A DNA stretch of 5,450 nucleotides from Pseudomonadota bacterium (GTDB lineage: Bacteria; Pseudomonadota; Alphaproteobacteria; Rhodospirillales; Rhodospirillaceae), in NCBI GenBank assembly GCA_023396465.1, contig JAEWWF010000363.1, forward strand, positions 1 through 5,450, read 5' to 3'. The notes under the pieces were generated by a model. It ran no database searches and was not told where the DNA came from. It was given only the letters and a program-made list of their open reading frames with translations. Position numbers and translations under genes: made by a program. Position 1 is the stretch's first letter. Each line of letters starts with the position of its first letter. This document shows, piece after piece, positions 1-5,450 of this stretch.

Positions 1-832
1 CATCGCCACCCTCGGCACCGGCGGCGCCACCGGCCATGCGGTGGAATATGCCGGCGAGGCGGTGACGGCGCTGTCCATGGAGGGCCGCATGACCCTCTGC
101 AACATGACCATCGAGGCCGGCGCCCGCGCCGGCATGGTGGCACCCGACGACATCACCTTCACCTGGCTGAAGGGGCGTCCCCACGCCCCCACCGGCGCCG
201 CCTGGGAAGCCGCCGTGGCGTGGTGGCGGACGCTCGCTTCCGACTCCGAGGCTGTCTTCGACCGCGAGGTGACGCTCGACGCCGCCACCCTCGCGCCCAT
301 GGTCACCTGGGGCACCAGCCCGGAACAGGTGGTGGCGGTCGATGGCCGGGTGCCGGACGCCCCCGACGGCCGTTTCGCCGACGCGCTGGCCTACATGGGC
401 CTTGAGGCCGGTGCCGCCGTGGCGGGGACGCCGGTGGACGTCGCCTTCATCGGTTCCTGCACCAACTCCCGCCTCGAAGACCTGCGACAGGCCGCCGCCG
501 TGCTGCGCGACCGACGGGTGAGCGTGCGGACCCTGATCGTCCCCGGCTCCACGGTCGTCAAGGCGGCGGCCGAGGCCGAGGGGCTGGCCGACATCTTCCG
601 CGCCGCCGGGGCCGAATGGCGGGACAGCGGCTGCTCCATGTGCGTCGCCATGAACGGCGACATGGTGGGGCCGGGCCAACGCTGCGCCTCCACCAGCAAC
701 CGCAACTTCCCCGGCCGTCAGGGCAAGGGCGCCCGCACCCACCTCATGAGCCCGGCCATGGCCGCCGCCGCCGCCGTCACCGGACGCATCACCGACGTCC
801 GCCCCCTTCTGCCGCCGGAGGCGTCCGCATGA
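1..832 (+). CDS. leuC: 3-isopropylmalate dehydratase large subunit LeuC (5'-truncated)
   Basis: This is the C-terminal part of the large subunit of isopropylmalate isomerase. With LeuD the enzyme converts 2-isopropylmalate to 3-isopropylmalate in cytoplasmic leucine biosynthesis, using a [4Fe-4S] cluster. The reading frame is already open at base 2 and runs off the left edge, so the true start is outside the window. Visible family signatures are MEGRMTLCNMTIEAGARAG (bases about 77-133), the GRPHAP motif, SCTNSRLEDLR with the first cluster cysteine codon at 458-460, and GCSMC with the other two cysteine codons at 632-634 and 641-643. These are followed by CASTSNRNFPGRQGKGARTH and the SPAMAAAAAV tail. 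All three cluster cysteines are present, so the protein looks functional. Its TGA overlaps the leuD start (ATGA), which indicates translational coupling. A related aconitase-family isomerase, such as a citramalate isomerase, is the main alternative. Confidence 0.95.
   Translation, partial: IATLGTGGATGHAVEYAGEAVTALSMEGRMTLCNMTIEAGARAGMVAPDDITFTWLKGRPHAPTGAAWEAAVAWWRTLASDSEAVFDREVTLDAATLAPMVTWGTSPEQVVAVDGRVPDAPDGRFADALAYMGLEAGAAVAGTPVDVAFIGSCTNSRLEDLRQAAAVLRDRRVSVRTLIVPGSTVVKAAAEAEGLADIFRAAGAEWRDSGCSMCVAMNGDMVGPGQRCASTSNRNFPGRQGKGARTHLMSPAMAAAAAVTGRITDVRPLLPPEASA
817..821 (+). promoter_or_regulatory. leuD ribosome binding site inside leuC
   Basis: A GGAGG core lies 7 bases upstream of the ATG at 829, inside the last codons of leuC. 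It fixes the leuD start at the ATGA overlap rather than at the upstream in-frame GTG/ATG codons, which lie within the leuC coding sequence. Confidence 0.75.
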
Positions 833-1443
833 CCCCCTTCGTCCGTGAAACCGGCCGGGCCGCCGTTCTGCTGGTCGACAACATCGACACCGACCAGATC
901 ATCCCCGCCCGCTTCCTGCGCAAGCCGCGCGGCGGCGAGGACGGATACGGCGACTATCTGCTGCACGATCTGCGGCGCGACGCCGCCGGCGCCCTCAAGC
1001 CGGACTTTCCGCTCAACACGGCGGGCGAGCCGCCGCTGGTGCTGGTGGCCGGCGACAACTTCGGCTGCGGTTCGTCGCGCGAAGGCGCGGTTTACGCCCT
1101 GGTGGACGCCGGCATAAAGGTAGTGGTGTCCACCCGCATCGCCGACATCTTCCGCAACAATGCCGTGCGCAACGGTCTGGTGCCGGTGGAACTGCCGGCC
1201 ACCGAACACGCCCGGCTGGCCGACCTTCTGAACGCGCATTCGACCGAGTCGGTGACGGTCGACCTGGACGGCGGGACGATCACCGCCGGCGCCCTGTCGC
1301 TGGCCTTCACCCTTGATCCGGCCAGCCGCCGCCGCCTGCTGCTCGGCCTCGACGACATCGGGGAAACCGAATCCCGGCTGCCCCGGATCGAAGCCGCCGA
1401 GCGGGACTATGCCGCCCGCCGGCCGTGGACACGGCTGGCCTGA
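829..1443 (+). CDS. leuD: 3-isopropylmalate dehydratase small subunit LeuD
   Basis: A 204-residue small (swivel) subunit that pairs with LeuC to isomerise 2-isopropylmalate. The length matches the bacterial family of about 200 residues. Visible motifs are NIDTDQIIPARFL (residues 18-30), the substrate-binding loop GDNFGCGSSRE (75-85), and IADIFRNNA (104-112) followed by RNGLVP. The start is the ATG in the ATGA overlap with leuC, preceded by GGAGG. One oddity is that the loop reads SREGA (Gly86) where the common LeuD sequence, for example in E. coli, is SREHAPWAL. The following stretch (VYALVDAGIKVVVSTRIADIF) is also less typical. This may mark a divergent clade or a second paralogue, and a related substrate such as citramalate cannot be excluded. 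leuB does not follow directly. The next gene is an unrelated protease after a 108-base gap, so leuD is probably the last gene of its operon. Confidence 0.93.
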   Translation: MTPFVRETGRAAVLLVDNIDTDQIIPARFLRKPRGGEDGYGDYLLHDLRRDAAGALKPDFPLNTAGEPPLVLVAGDNFGCGSSREGAVYALVDAGIKVVVSTRIADIFRNNAVRNGLVPVELPATEHARLADLLNAHSTESVTVDLDGGTITAGALSLAFTLDPASRRRLLLGLDDIGETESRLPRIEAAERDYAARRPWTRLA

Positions 1444-1503
1444 GCGGTCGTTCAAGGGCTCTACAGGCGTCTCTCATCCTATGGCATGATCCTTGCGCAC
1501 TAC

Positions 1504-1525
1504 GCCCCACGCCGTGCCGTGGGGC
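1504..1525 (+). terminator. Hairpin between leuD and the protease gene (possible terminator or leader structure)
   Basis: A perfect 8-bp stem, GCCCCACG (1504-1511) with CGTGGGGC (1518-1525), encloses a 6-base loop. It lies 61 bases after the leuD stop and 26 bases before the protease ATG. The following CATCTT tract is only weakly T-rich, so it is a poor match to a classical intrinsic terminator. It could end leuCD transcription, or it could sit in the 5' leader of the protease mRNA just upstream of its ribosome binding site. I saw no convincing -35/-10 pair in 1444-1551. Confidence 0.45.
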
Positions 1526-1533
1526 ATCTTCGC

Positions 1534-1541
1534 AAGGGGGA
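1534..1541 (+). promoter_or_regulatory. Ribosome binding site of the protease gene
   Basis: The purine-rich AAGGGGGA tract lies 10 bases before the ATG at 1552. It supports that start over any internal ATG and shows that the protein begins without an N-terminal extension. Confidence 0.65.
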
Positions 1542-1551
1542 ACACCAGTAA

Positions 1552-2754
1552 ATGGCGCTTGCCAACTTCATGCTGCCGCTGAGCAGCGATCCAGTCATCA
1601 ATTCCCTCATCCTCTGGGACTGGCAGCGGCCATCGCCGTGGCCCGCCGATGGCAGCATCGACTATGTGATCATGCAGTCCAACCTGCATGCCTCGGTGCT
1701 GCCGGGCAGCAACGTGCCGGCGGGCTTCGTGCCGATGAGCTCGGCCCAGATCGCCGCCACCAACACCATCATGGCCCATGTCAGCCAGGTGGTCGGGGTG
1801 CCGGTGGCGATGGCATCCTCCGGCGATCTCACGGCCGACATCTACTTCGGCACCGCCGACTACGCCGACAACATCGCCGGCATGGCCTATTACATGACCG
1901 GCATGTCGCCGAGCGTGGTGTACCTGGACAACAGCAATGTCTTTGATTCCTCGCTGTCCACGCCGGTGGCCGGCACCTCCGGATACGAAGTCCTGCTGCA
2001 CGAGATCGGCCACGCCCTCGGCCTCGACCATCCGTTCGAGGCGCCCCATGCGCTGCCCGCCGGGACCGACAACACCAGCCTGACCGTCATGTCCTACACC
2101 GACGTCGGCGGTCCGTACTCCACCTTCCGGGAGTGGGACGTCAAGGCGCTGCAATACCTCTACAACGTGGTCTCGGCCGCCACCACCACGCTGACCGACG
2201 GCGACGACGCCCGCAGCATGACCGAGGCGGCGGACATCGTCTTCGCCGGGGCCGGCAACGACACCGTGTCCGGCCTGGGCGGCAACGACATCCTGTACGG
2301 CAACACCGGCAACGACGTGCTCTACGGCAACCTGGGGGATGACACCCTCTACGGCGGCCAGGACGCCGACATCCTGTTCGGCGGCCAGGGCGCCGATCAG
2401 GTTTACGGCAACATGGGCGACGACCTCATGTACGGCAACCTGGAGGCCGACCTGATGTTCGGCGGCCAGGGCAACGACACCCTGTTCGGCGGCCAGGGTA
2501 ACGACACGCTCTATGGCAACCTGGGCGACGACGTACTGTACGGCAACCTGGGCGCCGACACGTTCGACATGTCCGGCGGCGGCAACGACCGCGTCATGGA
2601 CTTCCTGCTCGGCACCGACCGCCTGGCCGGCATCACCGCCACAAGCAGCGTGGTCCTCGGCAGTGAAGGGGTGGTGATCGCCTGGGGCGGCGCCAATACC
2701 GTCACCTTGGTCGGTGTCACCGACGTGAGCGGCGTGCAGGCCCACCTCGCCTGA
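1552..2754 (+). CDS. M10 family (serralysin/matrixin-like) zinc metalloprotease with RTX repeats
   Basis: A 400-residue predicted extracellular zinc endopeptidase. Residues 1 to about 205 are the catalytic domain. The zinc site HEIGHALGLDH spans residues 150-160, with ligands His150, His154 and His160 and catalytic Glu151. It is followed by PFE and the Met-turn VMSY (179-182, Met180 and Tyr182), as in the metzincin/M10 fold. Residues 232-339 are twelve RTX calcium-binding nonapeptides. Residues 340-400 hold a GGGNDRVMDFLLGTDRL segment and a hydrophobic beta-rich end, as in M10_C/RTX termini read by type I secretion systems. There is no N-terminal signal peptide, which agrees with type I export. 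The zinc motif comes early and no long propeptide is evident, so the protein is compact compared with classical serralysins of about 470 residues. No ABC transporter, membrane-fusion protein or inhibitor gene is adjacent. The substrate is unknown; the role could be nutritional, surface-modifying or virulence-like. Confidence 0.92.
   Translation: MALANFMLPLSSDPVINSLILWDWQRPSPWPADGSIDYVIMQSNLHASVLPGSNVPAGFVPMSSAQIAATNTIMAHVSQVVGVPVAMASSGDLTADIYFGTADYADNIAGMAYYMTGMSPSVVYLDNSNVFDSSLSTPVAGTSGYEVLLHEIGHALGLDHPFEAPHALPAGTDNTSLTVMSYTDVGGPYSTFREWDVKALQYLYNVVSAATTTLTDGDDARSMTEAADIVFAGAGNDTVSGLGGNDILYGNTGNDVLYGNLGDDTLYGGQDADILFGGQGADQVYGNMGDDLMYGNLEADLMFGGQGNDTLFGGQGNDTLYGNLGDDVLYGNLGADTFDMSGGGNDRVMDFLLGTDRLAGITATSSVVLGSEGVVIAWGGANTVTLVGVTDVSGVQAHLA
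2245..2568 (+). repeat. Twelve tandem 27-bp units encoding RTX nonapeptides
   Basis: These are twelve uninterrupted nine-residue units (protease residues 232-339) of the form G-[GN]-x-G-x-D-x-[LV]-[YF]. The sixth-position Asp is kept in all twelve. Such units fold into a parallel beta-roll that binds calcium outside the cell, where calcium is high. From base 2299 the units follow a period of four: two GN-type (for example GNLGDDTLY) then two GGQ-type (for example GGQGNDTLF). This gives 108-bp super-units at 2299-2406 and 2407-2514 plus a half unit at 2515-2568. Two units replace the fourth-position Gly with an acidic residue (Asp271 and Glu298). Confidence 0.93.
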
Positions 2755-2767
2755 ACGCGGAACCACC

Positions 2768-4879
2768 CTAACGAGAGCCGGGCGCGACCGCGAGGATGAC
2801 GGAGCAATAGGCGATGGCATCCCCCGCCGGGCCCGTTCCGGTCAGGGTCAGCAGCTGCGGCACGGCTTCGGCCGGCGCCGCTGCTGTCATTGCGGCGACC
2901 GGCGGAAGAGGCAGCGAAAAAGTGCCGTCGCCCTCACCGGGCCGCAGCGTCACCGTATCGCCGGGAGAAGTCGCCAGCACCACTCCCACGCAGGCCGGAT
3001 CGGCGAAGACGATACGACCGTGCAAGACCGCGCGCGGATGCAGCAGGGCAAGCACCGTCGGCTCCGCCCGCGTGCCCGGATGGGTGACAAGCGCCGCCGG
3101 CCGCTGCTCCGCCGGGAAGGGGCTGGCGACCACCGCCAGCGGCCCTTGCTGCGCCGGCAGGGCGTCCCCCGCCGCCGCGACCATGGCCGCCGCCGCCCGG
3201 GCCGCCGTGACGGCATCGGTGGGCCTGAGGCGCCGCCACAGGGTCAGGGTGGCATCGCCAACCGGCAGACTGTCCACCGCCTCGAAATCAGCCGCCAGCG
3301 GACCGGCGTCGGTCAGGGCGGCGTTGGCGAGGCGCACAACATCCTGCTCCGCCGCCGCCAGATGGTATTGCGGCGGCGCCGCCGTCACCACCCACTGCGC
3401 CTGGAGTAGCCACGACAGCGGCAACGGCGCCACCGAATCGACCTGCGGCATGGTCAGGAACGGAAGCCGAGGCGCCTCCGGCCGCAGCAGACGATCCGCA
3501 CTGTCAAGGCGGCTGGCGTTGATCGCCCGCGAGGCCGCCGTCACCAGGATGGCGGTGCCCCCATCGGCGCCATGACGGCGCAGAGCCTCCGCCACAGCCA
3601 GCACCTGCGCCCGATCAGCCTCTACCACCGGCACGAACGGCCGCGCCAGCAAGCCGAGGCGCGTGGAGGAGGCTTCCTCCGGCGGCATACGATGGTCACC
3701 GGGCCAGACGCTGACCGCGAACAGCACCGCCGCCGCCATCGTCACCGCCATCACCGCCCGCCACCGCATCGTGGCGCTGGCGGACGCCAGCGCCAGCGCG
3801 ACCAGTCCCGCCACCACCGGCAGCGGCAGCAGGTGGATGGTACGATGGGGATTGGGCTGCTTCACCACCACCAGCCACACCGCCAGCCACGCCATCGTCA
3901 GAACCAGCAGCAGCACCGCCCGCCGCCGCTCCAGCAACCCGCCGCGCCGTAGACCGAGGCCAAAACCGACACCGGCGGCCGCCAACGTCACCAGCCCGAA
4001 GGCACCGGCGAAGAAGGCGGCACCGGTCAGCGGCGGCTTTTCATAGCTGCTGTAAAGGTCGGCATAGTCGCCGGCGGCGATGCGCAGCACGAAGTCCGGT
4101 GCCACCACCAGCATCACCGCCAGGGCACCGCCGCCGGCCAGCGCCAGCACCATCCCGCCGCGCAGCAACGGCCGCGGGGCGCCGCCGCTCAGCCACAGGA
4201 CGCCGGCGCCGGCGGTCGCCAGCACCAGCAGGGCCGGATAGGCGAAGTGCCGCCGCACCAACACCGCAAAGCCGAGGCAAAGGGCGAGGATCAGCCCGGT
4301 GCGCCAGCACTGCAAACCGGCATCGGCCAGCCACGCCGCCACCGCCGCCGCCACCAGTGCCGCCGCGCCAATGTCCGGCCGCGCTTGCAGGGTCGGGATC
4401 CATCCGGCGGTCAGCAGCAGCGCCAGGACCACGCCGAGCGCGAAGGCCAGCGGCTTGCGCTCGCGCCGCTCGGCTGGCAGCAGCGCCGCCGCCACCGCCC
4501 CCACGGCCAGCGCCCAGGGGATCTGGTAGACCAGCGTCAACGCCGCCACCACCGCCGCCCGGCCATCGCCCAGCACCAGCAGCGGCGGCAGCAGCGGCGC
4601 CGTGAACAGGATGGGATAATCGGTGGCGAAAGACGCCCGCACCGCCACGCCCCAGGCCGCCGGCCCCTCCCGCCAGGCGGCCAGGGCGGCCTCGGTCATG
4701 CGCTGATAGCCGACGAAATCGTAAGCAAAGATGCGCTGCTCGGCGCTGGTGAACCACAGGGCGAAAGCGATGGCGGCCAGCGCGGCCACCGCCGCCGCCG
4801 CCACGGCCGCCCACCAGCCGGGGCCGGGCCGGCACGTCGGGGCGTGGTCCGAAACGGCGGAGCGGTCGAGTTTCGGCAC
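2768..4879 (-). CDS. Multi-spanning membrane protein, probable GT-C type glycosyltransferase
   Basis: A protein of about 703 residues, read from the GTG at 4879. Residues 1-390 hold roughly ten or more hydrophobic helices, the first at about 22-43 (WWAAVAAAAVAALAAIAF). Residues 391-703 are a large non-membrane C-terminal domain. After helix 1 comes a loop with FAYDFVGYQRM (Asp54) and FATDYPILF (Asp87). Acidic residues at this place are typical of GT-C enzymes, which transfer sugars from polyprenyl-phosphate donors on the periplasmic side. RPDIGAAAL (167-175) and QPNPHRTIHLLPLP (341-354) also resemble that superfamily. The assignment rests on topology and short motifs, so the exact family, donor and acceptor are unknown. 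The start is uncertain: the frame stays open to a GTG at 5068, but the Arg-rich extra sequence looks non-coding. The GTG at 4879 sits just before the helix, with only a weak AGGCGAG upstream. GTG at 4936 is another option. The gene converges on the protease (13 bp apart) and diverges from the next membrane gene. Confidence 0.7.
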   Translation of the reverse strand: MPKLDRSAVSDHAPTCRPGPGWWAAVAAAAVAALAAIAFALWFTSAEQRIFAYDFVGYQRMTEAALAAWREGPAAWGVAVRASFATDYPILFTAPLLPPLLVLGDGRAAVVAALTLVYQIPWALAVGAVAAALLPAERRERKPLAFALGVVLALLLTAGWIPTLQARPDIGAAALVAAAVAAWLADAGLQCWRTGLILALCLGFAVLVRRHFAYPALLVLATAGAGVLWLSGGAPRPLLRGGMVLALAGGGALAVMLVVAPDFVLRIAAGDYADLYSSYEKPPLTGAAFFAGAFGLVTLAAAGVGFGLGLRRGGLLERRRAVLLLVLTMAWLAVWLVVVKQPNPHRTIHLLPLPVVAGLVALALASASATMRWRAVMAVTMAAAVLFAVSVWPGDHRMPPEEASSTRLGLLARPFVPVVEADRAQVLAVAEALRRHGADGGTAILVTAASRAINASRLDSADRLLRPEAPRLPFLTMPQVDSVAPLPLSWLLQAQWVVTAAPPQYHLAAAEQDVVRLANAALTDAGPLAADFEAVDSLPVGDATLTLWRRLRPTDAVTAARAAAAMVAAAGDALPAQQGPLAVVASPFPAEQRPAALVTHPGTRAEPTVLALLHPRAVLHGRIVFADPACVGVVLATSPGDTVTLRPGEGDGTFSLPLPPVAAMTAAAPAEAVPQLLTLTGTGPAGDAIAYCSVILAVAPGSR

Positions 4880-4958
4880 GGCAGGAGGCTCGCCTGATAT
4901 CTCGCGGAAAGGGCGGCGGCAGGGTGAGGCATCCACCGCCCCTTGGCAAGCGCCCTTA

Positions 4959-4984
4959 CGCCGGTGGAGGCCGTTGCACCGGCG
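4959..4984. repeat. Perfect 8-bp inverted repeat (operator-like or hairpin)
   Basis: CGCCGGTG (4959-4966) and CACCGGCG (4977-4984) are exact reverse complements with a 10-base spacer. Half-site centres are 18 bases apart, compatible with a dimeric DNA-binding protein. The right half overlaps the putative -35 of the rightward gene. In DNA this GC-rich an 8-bp match can occur by chance, so a regulatory role is inference. Confidence 0.4.
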
Positions 4985-5002
4985 GGGGTGGTATGGTGTG
5001 AT
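4974..5002 (+). promoter_or_regulatory. Weak sigma-70-like promoter candidate for the rightward gene
   Basis: TTGCAC (4974-4979) and TGTGAT (4997-5002) are separated by 17 bases and match the consensus at 3/6 and 4/6 positions. Transcription from here would leave a leader of about 40 bases before the GTG at 5050. The overlapping TATGGT (4992-4997) is an alternative -10 without a well-spaced -35. Confidence 0.25.
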
Positions 5003-5049
5003 CCGCGCCGCCCGCCGCTTCCCCGCAATTGCTTCCGGCCGCCCCACCC

Positions 5050-5450
5050 GTGCTCCGTTCCACTCCACCCTTTGCCGCAGCCCTCACCGACGGTTCTGGT
5101 CGCGCCGGCATGGCCGTGACCTTCGTCGCCGTGCTGGCGACTCTGCTGCCCAGCCTGATGTTCCGTTTCGGCCTGTCGGACGACTACGCCCTGCTGATGG
5201 TGGATGGCTTCCGCGCCCCCAACCCGTGGCTGCTGGCCACCGGCCGCCCCCTGGCGGGCATCTTGATCGACTGGGGATACGACGGCCCCGACAGCCCCGG
5301 TTGGTTCGCCTGGATGCGCCTTGCCGCCATGCTGCAAGTGGCGGCGGCGGCAGCGCTGGCGGCGGGGGTGCTGCGGCCGTGGCTGGGAGCAGCAACAGTG
5401 CCGGCGGCGGTGGTTGCCTTCACCCTGCCGTCGTTCCAGGTGTTCGGCGC
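5050..5450 (+). CDS. Membrane protein, GtrII-like glucosyltransferase N-terminus (3'-truncated)
   Basis: This open frame runs off the right edge of the window; only about 133 codons are visible. An in-frame stop at 4999-5001 bounds it on the left. Candidate starts are GTG 5050, chosen because it gives a short polar tail before the first helix, and ATG 5110, which begins right at that helix. TTG 5029 is less likely. No clear ribosome binding site precedes any of them. Numbering from 5050, helix 1 spans about residues 22-38. It is followed by a loop with LSDDYALL (Asp44, Asp45), PNPWLL and TGRPLAGIL (Gly65-Arg66-Pro67). A second helix follows at about 91-108 and a third begins near 112. An Asp pair after helix 1 followed by W...GRPL is what I recall of GtrII-type O-antigen glucosyltransferases, which use polyprenyl-phosphate glucose. 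With the divergent GT-C-like gene this suggests a surface glycan locus. The family call is tentative. Confidence 0.6.
   Translation, partial: MLRSTPPFAAALTDGSGRAGMAVTFVAVLATLLPSLMFRFGLSDDYALLMVDGFRAPNPWLLATGRPLAGILIDWGYDGPDSPGWFAWMRLAAMLQVAAAAALAAGVLRPWLGAATVPAAVVAFTLPSFQVFG

Larger units (their letters stand above)
4880..5049. other. Divergent intergenic region between two membrane-protein genes
   Basis: About 170 bases separate the chosen starts of the two outward-reading membrane genes, so both promoters should lie here. It contains an inverted repeat (4959-4984) and a weak promoter candidate for the rightward gene. No good Shine-Dalgarno sequence is seen for either gene. If the leftward gene starts further upstream, at 4936 or 5068, part of this stretch is coding. 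Confidence 0.5.

Noticed and set aside
616..828. Upstream extension of the leuD frame into leuC
   Set aside because: It has an Arg/His-rich shadow composition and overlaps the conserved cluster-binding end of LeuC. The GGAGG at 817 and the ATGA overlap place the start at 829.
718..1455. A 245-codon open frame on the minus strand antisense to leuD
   Set aside because: It is the mirror of a well-conserved leuD, has no family motif, and is explained by high third-position GC.
2755..2767. Bidirectional terminator between the convergent protease and membrane genes
   Set aside because: Only 13 bases separate the stops, and I found no stem with a T-run on either strand here.
1474..2820. A 448-codon open frame on the minus strand, antisense to the whole protease gene, with repetitive Val/Ala/His-rich content
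   Set aside because: Its repeats are the antisense reading of the 27-bp RTX units, and GC-rich codon bias removes stops in that frame. The plus-strand frame has clear catalytic and RTX motifs, and the antisense product has no recognisable domain.
2814..3575. A 253-codon plus-strand open frame opposite the C-terminal part of the membrane protein
   Set aside because: Ser/Arg/Ala-rich low-complexity translation without motifs, typical of an antisense shadow in GC-rich DNA.
4320..4360. GCC-rich triplet runs as a possible microsatellite or CRISPR-like repeat (also around 4780-4810)
   Set aside because: They encode alanine-rich membrane helices in the leftward gene. There is no regular repeat-spacer structure.
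4041..4949. A 302-codon minus-strand frame overlapping the membrane protein in another phase
   Set aside because: The translation is Gly/Arg/Ala-rich with no hydrophobic segments, whereas the overlapping frame has clean membrane helices and GT-C-like loops.

Overview
The window is GC-rich, dense coding DNA with strong G/C bias at third codon positions. Protein style fits a GC-rich alphaproteobacterium, perhaps a Rhodospirillales relative. The signs are a LeuC/LeuD pair, an M10 metalloprotease with RTX repeats of the kind common in Alphaproteobacteria, and alanine-rich multi-spanning membrane proteins. This taxonomic guess is inference from protein style, because no rRNA or other marker is present.

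Layout: (1) Bases 1-1443 (+) hold the 3' part of leuC and the complete leuD, which overlap by ATGA. Together they encode 3-isopropylmalate dehydratase of leucine biosynthesis. (2) Bases 1444-1551 are a short intergenic stretch with a perfect 8-bp hairpin and a strong ribosome binding site. (3) Bases 1552-2754 (+) encode a 400-residue secreted-type zinc metalloprotease (M10, serralysin/matrixin-like). It has twelve uninterrupted RTX nonapeptides and a C-terminal region typical of type I secretion substrates. (4) Bases 2768-4879 (-), convergent with the protease and only 13 bp away, encode a large integral membrane protein of about 703 residues. It looks like a GT-C-type glycosyltransferase with a long C-terminal non-membrane domain. 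(5) Bases 4880-5049 are a divergent intergenic region with a perfect 8-bp inverted repeat and a weak promoter candidate. (6) From about 5050 to the window end (+) lies the N-terminal part of a second membrane protein that resembles GtrII-type glucosyltransferases.

The genes fall into three unrelated functional blocks: leucine biosynthesis, an exported calcium-dependent protease, and a head-to-head pair of probable lipid-linked sugar transferases for surface glycan modification. No secretion transporter, regulator, mobile element, tRNA or CRISPR array is visible. I found no clear evidence for a wholly new system. The most distinctive signal is a higher-order four-nonapeptide periodicity in the RTX domain. 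Next come the divergent GT-C/GtrII-like pair with an inverted repeat between them, and the atypical LeuD active-site loop.
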